A DNA stretch of 64,000 nucleotides, from assembly GCA_965153355.1 (NCBI GenBank), contig OZ231126.1, positions 51,646,001 to 51,710,000 of the forward strand, in the 5' to 3' direction. The notes beneath the pieces are model-generated. The model was not told the origin of the DNA. It ran no database searches and was given only the letters and a program-made list of their open reading frames with translations. The stretch is from Flaccisagitta enflata. Taxonomy: Eukaryota > Chaetognatha > Sagittoidea > Aphragmophora. Below, in pieces: positions 40,186 to 52,100 of the stretch. Both the position numbers and the translations under genes were made by a program. The first letter of the stretch is position 1, and every line of letters starts with the position of its first letter.

Positions 40186-40214
40186 AACGTACAATCAAGC
40201 TTGACTCTAGCGCA
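40186..40214. repeat. Half of a pogo-like MITE
   Basis: ACAATCAAGCTTGACTCTAGCGCATC resembles the left end of the 36385 element. The other end is missing because an FB1 copy follows at once. Confidence 0.4.
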
Positions 40215-40221
40215 TCTTTTT

Positions 40222-40402
40222 TTTTTAGTTGCGGACACGCAACTCTATAAGAGGCTCTGTCCGTCCATCCGTCTGTCGGTCCGTCGGTCCGTTGGTCCAT
40301 TGGTCCCTCCGTGGACACGAGTTGAAAAGTGGGGAAACGCGCATTCCGCCCCTGCCCACCCATCCGCAACTGGTATTGGCCGTGTATCCGGCCTTGTTCT
40401 TT
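40222..40402 (-). mobile_element. FB1 repeat with compensated arms
   Basis: On the minus strand: AACAAGGCCGGATACACGGC, CCAGTTGCGGATGGGTGGGC, TTTCCCCACTTTTCAACTCG, (GACC)n, GACAGAGCC, TCTTATAGAG, then AGTTGCGTGTCCGCAACT and AAAAAA. The usual AGTCGCG is AGTTGCG here in the 5' arm and in the 3' hairpin, and the 3' end carries the matching CGCAACT. Confidence 0.88.
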
Positions 40403-41034
40403 TACTACTCGCTAGCCTACCAACGTATATGGAATCAATTCGGAAATATTTCCCCGACCACTTCTAAAAGCTTCCTCTTGTTTACTCGACTCGTCTTAAT
40501 CTACCTCCACATTGAGAAAGAGATATTTCTTTGCCACCAGAAATTCCTCGGCATTCCGCCGACATGATTGTTTCTTTATCGCTCCCTCTTTTTCCCTCAT
40601 TTTTTCTTTCTGTGTCTTGTTTGTCTTAGCCGATGTCTGTCGGTGTTGATGGCGGTTTTTCAAACCGCCTGTCTATCCACCTGTCTGTCAGTCCGCTCTC
40701 TCAGACTGTTTCTCTTTCTCTCTGGAAGTCGTTAACAGTCTGTGTCTGTCTGAGTTCGGGTCTGTCTGTCTTTCTTTTTATTGACTCTGTCTCTTCCTGT
40801 TTCTCTTACTCTTTGTCGTCTTCATTGCCGCTATCTTTTATCAGTCTCTGGGTCTGCCACTCTGTATGTCTGTTTGTCTGTCTTTACATTTTTCTTTTTC
40901 TCCGCTTGTCCCTTTTTCTCTATTTCTATCTCTCTCCTTCTTTCCCTATAGGAGACCAAAATTCGGGAATGGGGAATGGAGAGAAACTGAGAAAAACATT
41001 TCGGTCAATGGGAAGATAAACAAACAAAGGACGG

Positions 41035-41037
<3 letters not shown>
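40403..41037. other. TCTG-rich low-complexity stretch; no gene
   Basis: About 40630-40945 is a degenerate mixture of TCTG, TCTC and TGTC units. The apparent 128-aa frame follows from it. Confidence 0.5.

Positions 41038-41038
<1 letters not shown>

Positions 41039-41123
<85 letters not shown>
41039..41123. repeat. (GA)n microsatellite
   Basis: About 42 GA units. Confidence 0.97.
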
Positions 41124-41127
<4 letters not shown>

Positions 41128-41208
41128 GTGAAAATGATAGAAATTAGGGAACAGCGACGGGATATTGATAGGCTCCCAAAGAGGCAAACAAAACTGAGCC
41201 CAGCTTTG

Positions 41209-41540
<332 letters not shown>

Positions 41541-41772
41541 CACGTTTGAAGTAAAAATCGTACGATTGTTCAAAATGGAACTGCAGTCGTGTCTTGAGTT
41601 GGCAATCAGGGGGGTGTGTGCTGCAACTAACTGCAATGACCAAAGTTGCATGAGGAAACAACATATCACAATGTTATCGGTGAAATGAAAGGCAGCAAAT
41701 ATGCTGAAGCATGAATAAAAAGGCAAATGAAGAAAAACAGAAAAATTAGGAGATAGGAATGGGGGAGGAGGA

Positions 41773-41776
<4 letters not shown>

Positions 41777-41868
<92 letters not shown>
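41777..41868. repeat. (GA)n microsatellite
   Basis: About 45 GA units. Confidence 0.97.
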
Positions 41869-41871
<3 letters not shown>

Positions 41872-42038
41872 AGAAACAAAAAACAAAAAAAATAGAGAAT
41901 ATGATGAAAAGAAAACAAGAAATGAAAAACGAAGAAAAATAAAAAGAGGAAACAAACAGAAGTAAAAATTGCCATCGGGTAAAAGGCGGGAAAAAAAAAG
42001 AAAAATCGGATGGTGATGACTGATCAAGAACTCCCCCC

Positions 42039-42108
42039 CCCTCCCTACCATCCCCATCCCCATCAAACTCTATCCCCTCCCTACCATCCCCATCCCCATC
42101 AAACACTG
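42039..42108. repeat. Two tandem ~35-bp units
   Basis: CTCCCTACCATCCCCATCCC followed by CATCAAAC occurs twice in a row. Confidence 0.8.
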
Positions 42109-42269
42109 CCCCTCGAGAATCATCGAAAAGTATGGGATTCTATTTACAGAATTGAAAAAAAAGTGACGCGGGGTCACAATATCGTTGCGGACGGGTAGGC
42201 AGGGGTGTCCAACCCCCATCCACAACCTACTTATCCTACGCACACGCACAAAAGCATCTAAAACGCTTG

Positions 42270-42590
42270 TCAGTCGCGTGCTACGCGACTCTATAAGCCG
42301 GTCGGTCGGTCGGACCGTCGGTCGGTCCGTTACAAAGTCGTTTTTAAGGCTTTTTATCGCGTTTTTGATGGCTCTAAATGGCAGAGAAGGAACTCGGAGG
42401 AGTAAAAAGCCTTTTGAAAAGTGCTTTTGAAAAAAGCTTTTTTGTCCGTCTGTCTGCCTGACATTTTTTGAAAGCGCCGACGCTTTTTTTCCTTCCTTTC
42501 GACTTGTGCCCACCAACAGACTGATGGACGGACAAAGTCTCTTAAAGAGTAGCGTGTCCGCAACTGAAAAGGAAACAAGGCCTCGTTAGA
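42270..42590. repeat. Two FB1 pieces in opposite orientation
   Basis: 42272-42335 is an FB1 3' end on the minus strand (AGTCGCGTAGCACGCGACTG, then GACC-type bases). 42485-42570 is an FB1 3' part on the plus strand (CGACTTGTGCCCACC, GATGGACGGACAAAGTC, TCTTAAAGAG, TAGCGTGTCCGCAACTG). They may be the two ends of a rearranged copy. Confidence 0.5.
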
Positions 42591-42914
42591 TCACATTTTT
42601 TACAAATTTTCTGGTTGTTAAAAAAAATGAAGGCTGCAGTAAAACATATTGCTCTCAAATTATCTAATATGAATACAAAACCAAACCGATTAAATGATTT
42701 TTTTGTTGCTTGTTGAAAAATTAAGGATACACTGATTTAGGTTGAAAAACCATAAACCAAACCCATAAAAACTCAAAACAGAAGCACATCATAGATCAAA
42801 ATGCCACAAAATAACTATAAAATGATTCATTTTAACATACATTTCATTCAGTGAGTGATAAGACTAACTTTTCTTCAGCTGTCCGTATATTTATTACCTA
42901 GAGTACACTCCTCC
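42591..42914. other. No gene seen
   Basis: AT-rich sequence with no feature that I can support. Confidence 0.4.
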
Positions 42915-43036
42915 TCAGTTGCGGACAGGCGGGCAGGAGCGGAAAATCTCGAAAAACAAATCTATTTTGAACGGAGCGACGGACCGACGGACCGACGGAC
43001 CAACCGACATGGCAAGTGGTAGAGTCGCATGTCCGG
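42915..43036 (+). repeat. FB1 repeat, leader lost
   Basis: CAGTTGCGGACAGGCGGGCA, GACGGACCGACGGACC, GGTAGAGTCGCATGTCCGGAA. The 3' tail is degraded. Confidence 0.6.
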
Positions 43037-43046
43037 AACAAAAGAA

Positions 43047-43295
43047 AACACAAGGCTACACGACATCCCGGTCGCGGAAGGTTGGCAGGGGCACTAATGC
43101 AACAAGGCAGAATACACGGCTTCCCCAGTCGCGTGCGGGTGGGCAGGGGCCATATTTGAGGTCGCCAGAACATTTGGGCAGGAGTAGAATGGTCAAAGAA
43201 TAAATAACATAAAAAAAAGTAAAGTGTAACCGACCAACCAACCAACCGACTGACGGACAAAGCGGGGTGTAGAGTCGCGTTGCACGCGACTAAAG
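43047..43295 (+). mobile_element. FB1 repeat behind a partial FB1 leader
   Basis: A partial leader and arm (ACAAGGCTACACGACATCCC, GGTCGCGGAAGGTTGGCAGG) is followed by a full copy: ACAAGGCAGAATACACGGC, CAGTCGCGTGCGGGTGGGCA, TTTGAGGTCGCCAGAACATT, (ACCG)n, GACAAAGCGGGG, AGTCGCGTTGCACGCGACTA. Confidence 0.75.
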
Positions 43296-43544
43296 ACCTC
43301 TCTGTTTTCAAGAATGTTATCAAATTCGATGGACAAACACAGCATAGGGTGGGGTGGGAGGGGGGAAGGGGGGGAGGGGGCGTGTACGGAGGTAATGTTT
43401 GTCGATCCATCGATCCTCAATCTCACCTGAAAACAACATTTGTAACCGACGACAGATTCAGAATGAGACCAATCTGGTTGGACTAACAACTTCAGGCTGA
43501 ATCCTCGCACTCGCGTTTTGGAGAAACACTTGTCCAGAGTTAAT

Positions 43545-43657
43545 GCCTCGATAACTGGCTGTGTCCGTTGGTCGGTCGGTTGGTCGGTTGGTTAGTTGGT
43601 CGGTCGGTAACGCATTTGTTCGACGATCCACACGTCGCAACTTATTGGCCTTGTTTT
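43545..43657 (-). repeat. FB1b repeat, 3' end lost
   Basis: On the minus strand: AACAAGGCCAATAAGTTGCG, GTGTGGATCGTCGAACAAAT, expanded (GACC/AACC)n, GACGGACACAGCCAGTTATC. The terminal hairpin is missing. Confidence 0.7.
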
Positions 43658-44023
43658 TTGTATGTTCCACTTGGCATCCTTCAAAAAATGTAAATGTATG
43701 ATTAAGAATGATTAGAACTACGATACAACAGAGTTAATAATGGAACCTTGTATATTGCTGGAGATGAGAGGGAAAATAAATGAGAAATGTGTTGAGTGAG
43801 AAATGTCCAAGGGAATTCCGATTAATGGTAAAAAAAGAAAAAAAAAACCCGAAGAAAGTAAAGAATTCTAAAAGACAAAGCTAAGGAGAAAAAGAGGCAT
43901 AGAAAGAGAAAAAAATTGAAAGGAATGAAAGTCAATTTATAGAAAATGAAACGGCGGCTTGAAGAATGAAAGATTACGAGAGCAGTTAATGCAAAAGTGA
44001 GAGAGCGAGTAAGCCAGTGAAAG

Positions 44024-44029
<6 letters not shown>
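43658..44029. other. No gene seen
   Basis: Purine-rich sequence leading into microsatellites. Confidence 0.4.
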
Positions 44030-44653
<624 letters not shown>

Positions 44654-44882
44654 AAGTAAAAGAAGAAAAGAGGACAAGAAGTAGAACAGAGGAAAATACA
44701 GAGGACATTGACAAATGAGCGGGACAAGAGGATGAAGTGGTTTCTAAGTTGAGGGATTGGGTGTTGAGAGTCAAAACTGTTGTTGTTGTTGTTGTGCCTT
44801 AGGAAAAAACTGCATTCACTTGAATTCGAAATCCGTAAACAGGAAACTGGAATTGGATGAAAAAGAAAAATGAAAAAAAAAG

Positions 44883-45009
<127 letters not shown>

Positions 45010-45062
45010 GAAGTAGTACGTGATGGTGTCGTGTAAGCTTTCTTACGTTTTTAGCTTTCTTT

Positions 45063-45063
<1 letters not shown>

Positions 45064-45101
<38 letters not shown>

Positions 45102-45177
45102 CCAATCTATCTATCTATATATCTATTCATCTATCTATCTATATATCTATTCATCTATCTATCTATCTATCTATCTC

Positions 45178-45228
<51 letters not shown>

Positions 45229-45229
45229 C

Positions 45230-45284
<55 letters not shown>

Positions 45285-45320
45285 ATTCATCTATCTATCT
45301 TTTTTATCTATCTATCTCGA
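45064..45320. repeat. (ATCT)n microsatellite
   Basis: CTAT tetramers with ATAT, CTCT and TTCA variants. Confidence 0.96.
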
Positions 45321-45412
45321 ATTCGGAATAACGATATGTACCCCTGTCTACCTATCTGTCTATCTATTTTCAAACTTACGTTTCTATTCCGCTTCTTTCT
45401 TTTTTTCTTTCT

Positions 45413-45417
<5 letters not shown>

Positions 45418-45508
<91 letters not shown>
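45418..45508. repeat. (TC)n microsatellite
   Basis: About 45 CT units. Confidence 0.97.
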
Positions 45509-45511
<3 letters not shown>

Positions 45512-46525
45512 GAATAATCGTATAACATGACTCCGTGACTCCCATGCATCAAATGTGGTTTTACCATGGTTGAACCGTCACATTGATAAATGACTTGCAT
45601 TAAGAAAACAAGAAGAAAAAATGGAATGAGAAAAAATAAAGTAAATTGAATCTTGCTTTTCGCGCCTACAGGCTGGCATCTCTTGTTTCCAAGCCTACTT
45701 ACAAAAAAATAAAAAATAAAAAGAATATTGCATTATTGATTGATTTGAGGAATTTGGTTGCTTTGATTCTACTTGCGCTAAGACACGCCTAAGAGAGAGA
45801 ATGCTTACGTCGGCAAGTCACACAGTTGCAAGACAATCTACTGACCTTAAGAAATAGTGTTAAATTGTGTTTTACTAATTGAGTTTTATGATTTGGTACT
45901 GTAAAAAATTATATTTTCCCCAAATTTCCTTTTTTTCTCTTTTTTCCCCCTTTGATTTCCTTCCCCATCTCCAGACCCTTTGATTTCCCCCAAACTCAAC
46001 AGGAAAACTCAACAATATACAGGCCTGCCTTATTCTAGTGTTTAGTTATTAGTAACATTGTCCAACTTTCATATAACAACAAGCTTGTGGATACTATCTA
46101 AACCTTAACCACATAGTTTTATATCTATATGTGGAAGAAAATCATGGATATAAAAACGCGACGCGACGCGACGCCGGGAAGAAAATCAAAGGCAGAGGGG
46201 GGGGGGAAATCAAAAGCCACTTAAGAATATACATCCCTGGAATGAGGACTAGAATAAGGAAACGAATCAACTGAATGTCATTTCGATGTCTCTTAACCAG
46301 TTTGCACAGACAGGGTTTTGAGTTTATCAATTATCACTTTTGATTCATCATACGACTAAGAAACACGGACGTCTTGATACTTAAGTGAAGCTAGAAATGT
46401 ATGACGAGGGCAATGAACAATGATGACACCGCCGCTGCAACACTCCACACCTAGAAGAGCAAAGTATCCAACCTACCGACCAATGGAAAGCCCAAGTTAG
46501 GAACATATAATAGCGTGCGTGGAAA
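45509..46525. other. No gene seen
   Basis: A short (GACGC)4 lies near 46157-46175 and a G-run at 46197-46206. Nothing else can be supported. Confidence 0.45.
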
Positions 46526-46707
<182 letters not shown>

Positions 46708-46987
46708 TAAAAACAAACAAGTAAACAAGCACGAAAGAATATCGTTCAACGAAATGTGGTGGGAAGAGCGGCGGCCTTCGAATGCAATTGTTGGACATGA
46801 CTCATGGCTCCCATGTTTGCAATTTTCGACCCTCGGCTCGTGCAATCGTTGTTGTTGCACTCATTGTTAAAGTCGGCAGTTTTGGTTGTGTTTGTTTAGC
46901 GATTAACCCACCAAACGGCCCACTCGACAGAATGCCGAAGAAAAATAAGAGGGAAAATTTTGACGGAAAATGACGTAGGGAAGACAG

Positions 46988-47187
46988 AACAAGGCCGGAT
47001 ACACGGCCAGTTAGTAGTCGCTGGTGGGTGGGCAGGGGCAGTAATTCGGGTGGGCAGGGGGCAGTATGTAGGTGGGCGGGGGGCAGTTTGTAAGTGGGCG
47101 GGGCTGTATTGTGTAAAGTTTCGCGTTCCCGACCTTCCTTCGGAGGGACACAGCCTCTTATAGAGTCGCTTAGCCAGCGACTAAAAA
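46988..47187 (+). mobile_element. FB1 repeat with amplified core and compensated arms
   Basis: AACAAGGCCGGATACACGGC, TAGTCGCTGGTGGGTGGGCA, then three more GTGGGC(A/G)GGGG units, GGGACACAGCC, TCTTATAGAG and the hairpin AGTCGCTTAGCCAGCGACT with AAAAA. The 5' AGTCGCTGG is the exact complement of the 3' CCAGCGACT, although both differ from the common FB1 sequence. Confidence 0.88.
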
Positions 47188-47189
47188 GG

Positions 47190-47261
47190 AAACGAAAGAA
47201 AGAAAGAAAGAAAGAAAGAAAGAAAAAGATAAAGAAAGAAGGAAAGAAAGAAAGAAAGAAA

Positions 47262-47295
<34 letters not shown>

Positions 47296-47315
47296 AAAAA
47301 AGAAAGAAAGAAGGA

Positions 47316-47399
<84 letters not shown>

Positions 47400-47408
47400 A
47401 AAAAGAAA
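47190..47408. repeat. (GAAA)n microsatellite
   Basis: About 54 GAAA units with GGAA and AAAA variants, beginning immediately after the FB1 A-tail. Confidence 0.96.
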
Positions 47409-47605
47409 GCGAATTAAGGGAGCAAGGAAACGGAAAAAACAAAAAAAATTCAAGCAACTTCGAAACGAATTGAACCCCCCCCCAAGAAAAAAAATAAGGC
47501 AATTAAGAATGAAACGGAGAAAGAAATGATAAATGAATTGGAACGGATGAGGAAAAAGACGAAATGAATCGAGGAAGAGGCCAACGTAATCAAGCCTTAA
47601 AACAA

Positions 47606-47663
47606 ACAAGGCTTGAAACGCGACCACTGGTAGTCGCGAGCAGTTGGGCAGGTCATCAGAAGG
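47606..47663 (+). repeat. FB1 copy, 5' part (split by nested insertions)
   Basis: AACAAGGCTTGAAACGCGAC, TAGTCGCGAGCAGTTGGGCAG. The other half resumes at 61417 beyond the MITE and the retrotransposon. Confidence 0.65.
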
Positions 47664-47787
47664 TACAGTAGATGTCGTCTAGACTTGGAAATATGGGGGA
47701 ATTCACTACAGGCAGACAAATATACTTGAGAGACTGATATTTGGAATATAGGCTAATAAAAGGATGCTTTATTGCCCATGGGTGTTG

Positions 47788-47801
47788 GTTGCCATGGAAA
47801 C
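47788..47801 (+). promoter_or_regulatory. X-box-like motif in MITE arm
   Basis: GTTGCCATGGAAAC fits the RFX-factor X-box consensus RYYNYY-N1-3-RRNRAC. The opposite arm carries GTTTCCATGGCAAC at 48104-48117. Motif match only; binding is not shown. Confidence 0.35.
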
Positions 47802-48193
47802 ACATTTCCATGTATTTACGCTAAAGTAATAATATTTTGAGGAATTTTTTGAGGAAACATTATCTAAAATAAAATTTGCAACAACTTTCCCACAATAGGT
47901 ACTGTAAGGATATTGCTCGTTTAGCCGTTGCTAGGGAGCGTAACTATATGTGACAGCCTTGTGATGCTCCCTAGCAACCGCCAAACGAGCGATATTCTTA
48001 CAGAATATATTGTGGGAAAGTTGTAGCAAATTTTATTTTAAACAATGTTCCCTCAAAAAATTTCTCAAAATATTGATACTTTACGGTAAATACATGGAAA
48101 CGTGTTTCCATGGCAACCAACACCCATTGGCAATAAAGCATCCTTTTATTAATTTACACTTCAAATATCAGTCTCTTAGATTTATTTGTCTTG

Positions 48194-48198
48194 CTGTC
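48194..48198. repeat. Target site duplication, left
   Basis: CTGTC, repeated at 61369-61373 after the 3' LTR. Five-base duplications are usual for BEL/Pao integration. Confidence 0.9.
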
Positions 48199-49112
48199 TG
48201 TTAGAAATGTATGTCCGTCCGTCTATTAAGTATGTGTGCTTTTGTTTCTTTGCGTGCTTTGGCTTTTCCTCTTTTCTTATTATTCAATGCCGGTGTCTTT
48301 TGTTTCTCGCCATTTTTTATAATGAAGGCTAGGTGGGTAACCATATGGTTGCGCCTTGTATTTTATGCCATTTGTTTTTATTACGTAAACAAACATACGT
48401 AACTCGTCTTCGTATCATCCAATTTTGGATTGATTGTTTTTATTTATTTACGGCATTGCTTCCTAAAGTGATTGATTGTTTTTTCGTGATTGATTGTATG
48501 TGCCCTTGGAATTTACTAATTTCAATAATCTCTCATCTTTTTATTTCAGATAAACTTAAGAACGGACAACTAACGTTAGTTTGACATCGACAGACTGTGG
48601 GTTGAAACCAACGAAAGTGGGCCTAAAAGTAAGTTTTATAGACGCGTCTTTGCTTTTAGTAACGTTGTTTTTATCTTGTCTTCCGGTCTGTTATTCTTGT
48701 CTTTTGCGTTTTTTTGCATTTTTATCGCCGGATTTTAGTATGGTTTTTATCGTTTGCCCGATCAGCTTACTATGGGGATGATATGGATGAATTTAATGGG
48801 ATGGGCCGGGGCAGGGGCAGGTATTATCAGGTGGCATGGGCTCTGAAGAAGATGAACATGTTGTCATGTGCTGTTTCTGTCCTTTATTGTGTCCCGTCTC
48901 GATTTCATGTTATCTTTTGCGTTTGCTGATCACCATTAACGCCCACTTTCCCTTTTATTTTATCCCCTCTCTTCAGTTGTTGAAATTTTTATGGAATAAA
49001 CGAGACGATCGCCTTCCTATTTTCCAATCGGCCAACTTTCTTTCACCACAAGTCGTCAGTCAGATAGACGCTCATAGACAGTGCCAGTTGAAACTCGTGG
49101 GCGTAATTTATA
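48199..49112 (+). repeat. 5' LTR, 914 bp
   Basis: Starts TGTTAGAAATG and ends GTAATTTATA. It does not end in CA, but the flanking duplication fixes the boundary. It differs from the 3' LTR by two substitutions (near 48560 and 48583), one single-base indel and a 53-bp segment (about 48312-48364) that the 3' LTR lacks. No clear primer-binding site follows: the next bases are TTTCAACAATTTAAAAAACG. Confidence 0.95.
48629..48976 (+). promoter_or_regulatory. Intron-like segment inside the LTR
   Basis: A GTAAGT donor at 48629 and a pyrimidine-rich CCCCTCTCTTCAG acceptor ending at 48976 are present, and the same pair is in the 3' LTR. Another acceptor-like TTTTTATTTCAG precedes it, ending near 48550. 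A spliced leader is possible but unproven. Confidence 0.3.
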
Positions 49113-49176
49113 TTTCAACAATTTAAAAAACGACTCGACTATTTCCATCTTCGACCTCCGAAAACGAAATTGGACA

Positions 49177-52100
49177 ATGGCGGCCGCGCGTAACGACGAC
49201 ACCGTCTCGACTGCTTCAACGTCATCTCGTGTATCTCACTTCGGTTTGAATCAGTGTCCGAGGTCGAATCGTTTGCGCGCAATGAGGAACGACATCACGG
49301 CGGAGATGGAAGGATGCCGGCGCCTTTTCGACGCCGTTGCCACTTGCGCCGAAGGGACGAACGATTTCGACGACGCCGCATGTGAATCAGACGGCGCTCG
49401 ACACGGCCTTCGGGATATGGTCTACGACTTTATATCATACGCAAGGCAAATGGCGCTCGACTCGATGCCCGGCGACCCTCTTCGATTCGCGGCGTCCACT
49501 CTGCGTCGAATCCGGCGCGAATGGAACTCCATGCGTTTCTTTGATCGTGAAAATTATCCAGAGGGTTTTCCTTCCAACGCCGACATCGTGAACGCAATGC
49601 ACAACGACATTGGGAATCGTAAAAGACCCGTCAATGAATTCTCATGGAACAGTCTCCCAACTGACACTCATGCCGCCCGTGACAATGTTACTGGCGCTCC
49701 GACTCCAAGGATGCGAACGTCTTCGCCAAACCCCGACGGATCCGAATATCTGCCACTTCCGGTCCCTCGACATGGGGCGCAATCTCCAACTGGCGGTCAA
49801 TTCTTAAATCTGCCGCCGATCCAAAGAGGAGATGCCGTCAACCAGTGGGTTTCAGATTTGGTATCGGAAATCGAACCTGCGCGTGCGTCTCCGATGGAGC
49901 AAGCCGACGACATGCTTGCGGATCTCGACGACGCCGATGCTCTCGCAAGAGGTCGCGGGATCATCAACGGATTGACGCCGCAGGAGAGGGCGAGGCGACG
50001 CTTCGTCAACAGGAGTGCGGAGAGAGACAGATGGGGTAGGCAGTTGGAGGAGGAAATGCGACAAGGCCGTCGGCTGATTGATGATATGCAGCAGCAACAA
50101 CGGGAGGAGGAGCAGCGACAGCAACAGGAGCAACAGCAGCAGCATCAATTGCAGATGCAGCAGCAGCAACTCCAACAGCAACGTCAACTCCACCGACCAC
50201 AGGAGCAGCAGCAAACGACGGCTCAACGGCAGCAGCAGCAGTTGCAGCAACTCCAACAATTTCGTCAGCAAGATCAACAACAACATCAGATCCTGCAGCC
50301 GGCGCCACAACCTGTGGCTCAACAACAGCAACAACACGATCAACAGCAGCAACAGCAGCAATAGCAACAACAACAAGAGCTGCGACAACATCAACCGGCA
50401 ACGCAGCCGCATGAACAACAACAACAGCGGCAAAATTATGCAGGAGAACGTATGCAACAGCAACTGCAGCAGCAACAGCAACCTTCCGCCGCGATCCCAG
50501 CGGTGGTAGTGGATCCTCCAGCGTCAAATAACCATCCTGTCGAAAACATGAATGTCAGTGAGGAAACAGAAGAAGAGAGACAGCAACGCCTTGCAGAACA
50601 ACGTCTGCGCATGATGGCTGAAGGTGAAGGTGGTGGTGCAGCAACAGCTCCAAAGGCGCCGATTGCGGTGCCATTGGGATTCCAACAGCGAAGCTCATCA
50701 CAAGAAGACAAAGAGTTATACGACAGAATGCAACTTTCGCCAACAGCAGCAGCGAGATGAAGATAGAAGAGCAGGAGTATTCAACAATGCGGCAGAGATG
50801 CAACGAAAGCACTGGAATAGCCTGAGCAGCGGCGGCATTGGTGGAGCTTTAGAGCAGCGAGATGTGAAGCTTAGACAACTGTCTGAGCTGGACAAGCAGC
50901 AGCCGCAGCATCCGTCAAAGAACCGCCGATCTATCTTCAAAAAGTTCAATCCGGGACTTTTCAATTCGAACTTGCAGCAACGTCATGCGCAGCCAGTGGA
51001 AACGTCCGTCAAGCGGCCGTGCAGCAGCAGCAACAGTTGGAGCAGCAGCGGCAAGGACAGCGACAGCATCAACTGCAACAGCAGAATGAACAGCAACAGC
51101 ATCCTGACCAGCAGCAGCAGCTTCAGCATCAACAGTGGCAGCAGCAACGGTTTCAACAACAGCAACAGCATCATTATCAGCATCATCAAACCCCAGCAGC
51201 AACGATTCTCCCTACCGCACCGGAAGTGATCTTCGAGAAGCAGATTGGTTCTGCTAGAAGGGAGACTGAACTTCCCCGTCAAGAGGAAAAGGTCTTCAAC
51301 ACAGCCGGAAGCGGAGGTGATGCAACGGAGGCGATGCGCAGGAGGCAGAGGCAGGAGGCGCTGACGCGAATTGGCACAACAGCTGCAAAGATAAGAGAGA
51401 AGAAAAGTCGCTCCCAAAGAAGACAACGAGTGGATTGCAGCCGAAGGCGCCGAAAGGCGCAAGCGCCTCTAGCAACGCCTCAAGCGGAAGTCATCCAGCA
51501 GAATCAGCGTTTGCAGCAAGAAGTGGATAGTTTGAGGATGCAGATTCAGCAGAGAGACTTTGACCTTGCCGCAGCGAGAGAAGAAGAGAAACAACGCAGA
51601 AGAAGAACAACAAAGCGACAGTACGTCCGCCAAGATTTTGATGCTCCCCGATTCCATCAAGATGATCGTCAACAACAAATGAATCAGCAAGAAGAAGTTG
51701 GGTGGAGCGTGAAAACTACCAAAAAGAGATCTCCGGTCAAGGTCGGGGGTCAATACGCTTTCACCCAAAAAGCCCCAGCGTATCATCAAGTGGAGCATCA
51801 TCAAGTAGCTCGTCAACCGGAAGTTCATGTACAGATGCCCAACAATCCGGCTCTGGACATGTTCTTGGAGAGGGCGGCGTACAACGATCATATGCGAGCA
51901 AGGGAGGTCGGCCTCAAAGCGTTGGAGAGAGCAAGACCTGAGAAGCCTCTGCATGAGCTTTCATCCACCGATTTCATGATGTGGAAGAGAGTTCAAAGAT
52001 GCTGAAAAGCATGAAGGCTTGACGCAGATGGACATTTTATTGGAATTGCCTAAGTGGTTTGCTGGTCCGGCAAAGGAGATCATTGAAACTGCGACGATTG

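Larger units (their letters stand above)
47666..48198. mobile_element. Tc1/mariner-like palindromic MITE, left part
   Basis: The terminus CAGTAGATGTCGTCTAGACT is preceded by TA (47664-47665). The element is an almost complete foldback: 47666-47925 pairs with about 47940-48198 plus 61374-61414. Near the centre, GTTGCTAGGGAGC and GCTCCCTAGCAAC face each other. The right end (...AGACGACATCTACTG, 61414) is followed by TA. Without the nested retrotransposon it is 574 bp (47666-48198 plus 61374-61414). Non-coding. Confidence 0.85.

Noticed and set aside
48204-49126. Short frames inside the LTR
   Set aside because: They recur in the 3' LTR only because the LTRs are identical; no domain and no start context of note.
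49081-49176. Gag start at 49081
   Set aside because: The first 32 bp of that frame lie inside the LTR; ATG 49177 has a better context and sits in the internal region.
49852-50527. Minus-strand frames of 173-209 aa opposite Gag
   Set aside because: Leu/Val/Ala-rich antisense of the CAG/CAA tract; the plus-strand frame has the domain evidence.
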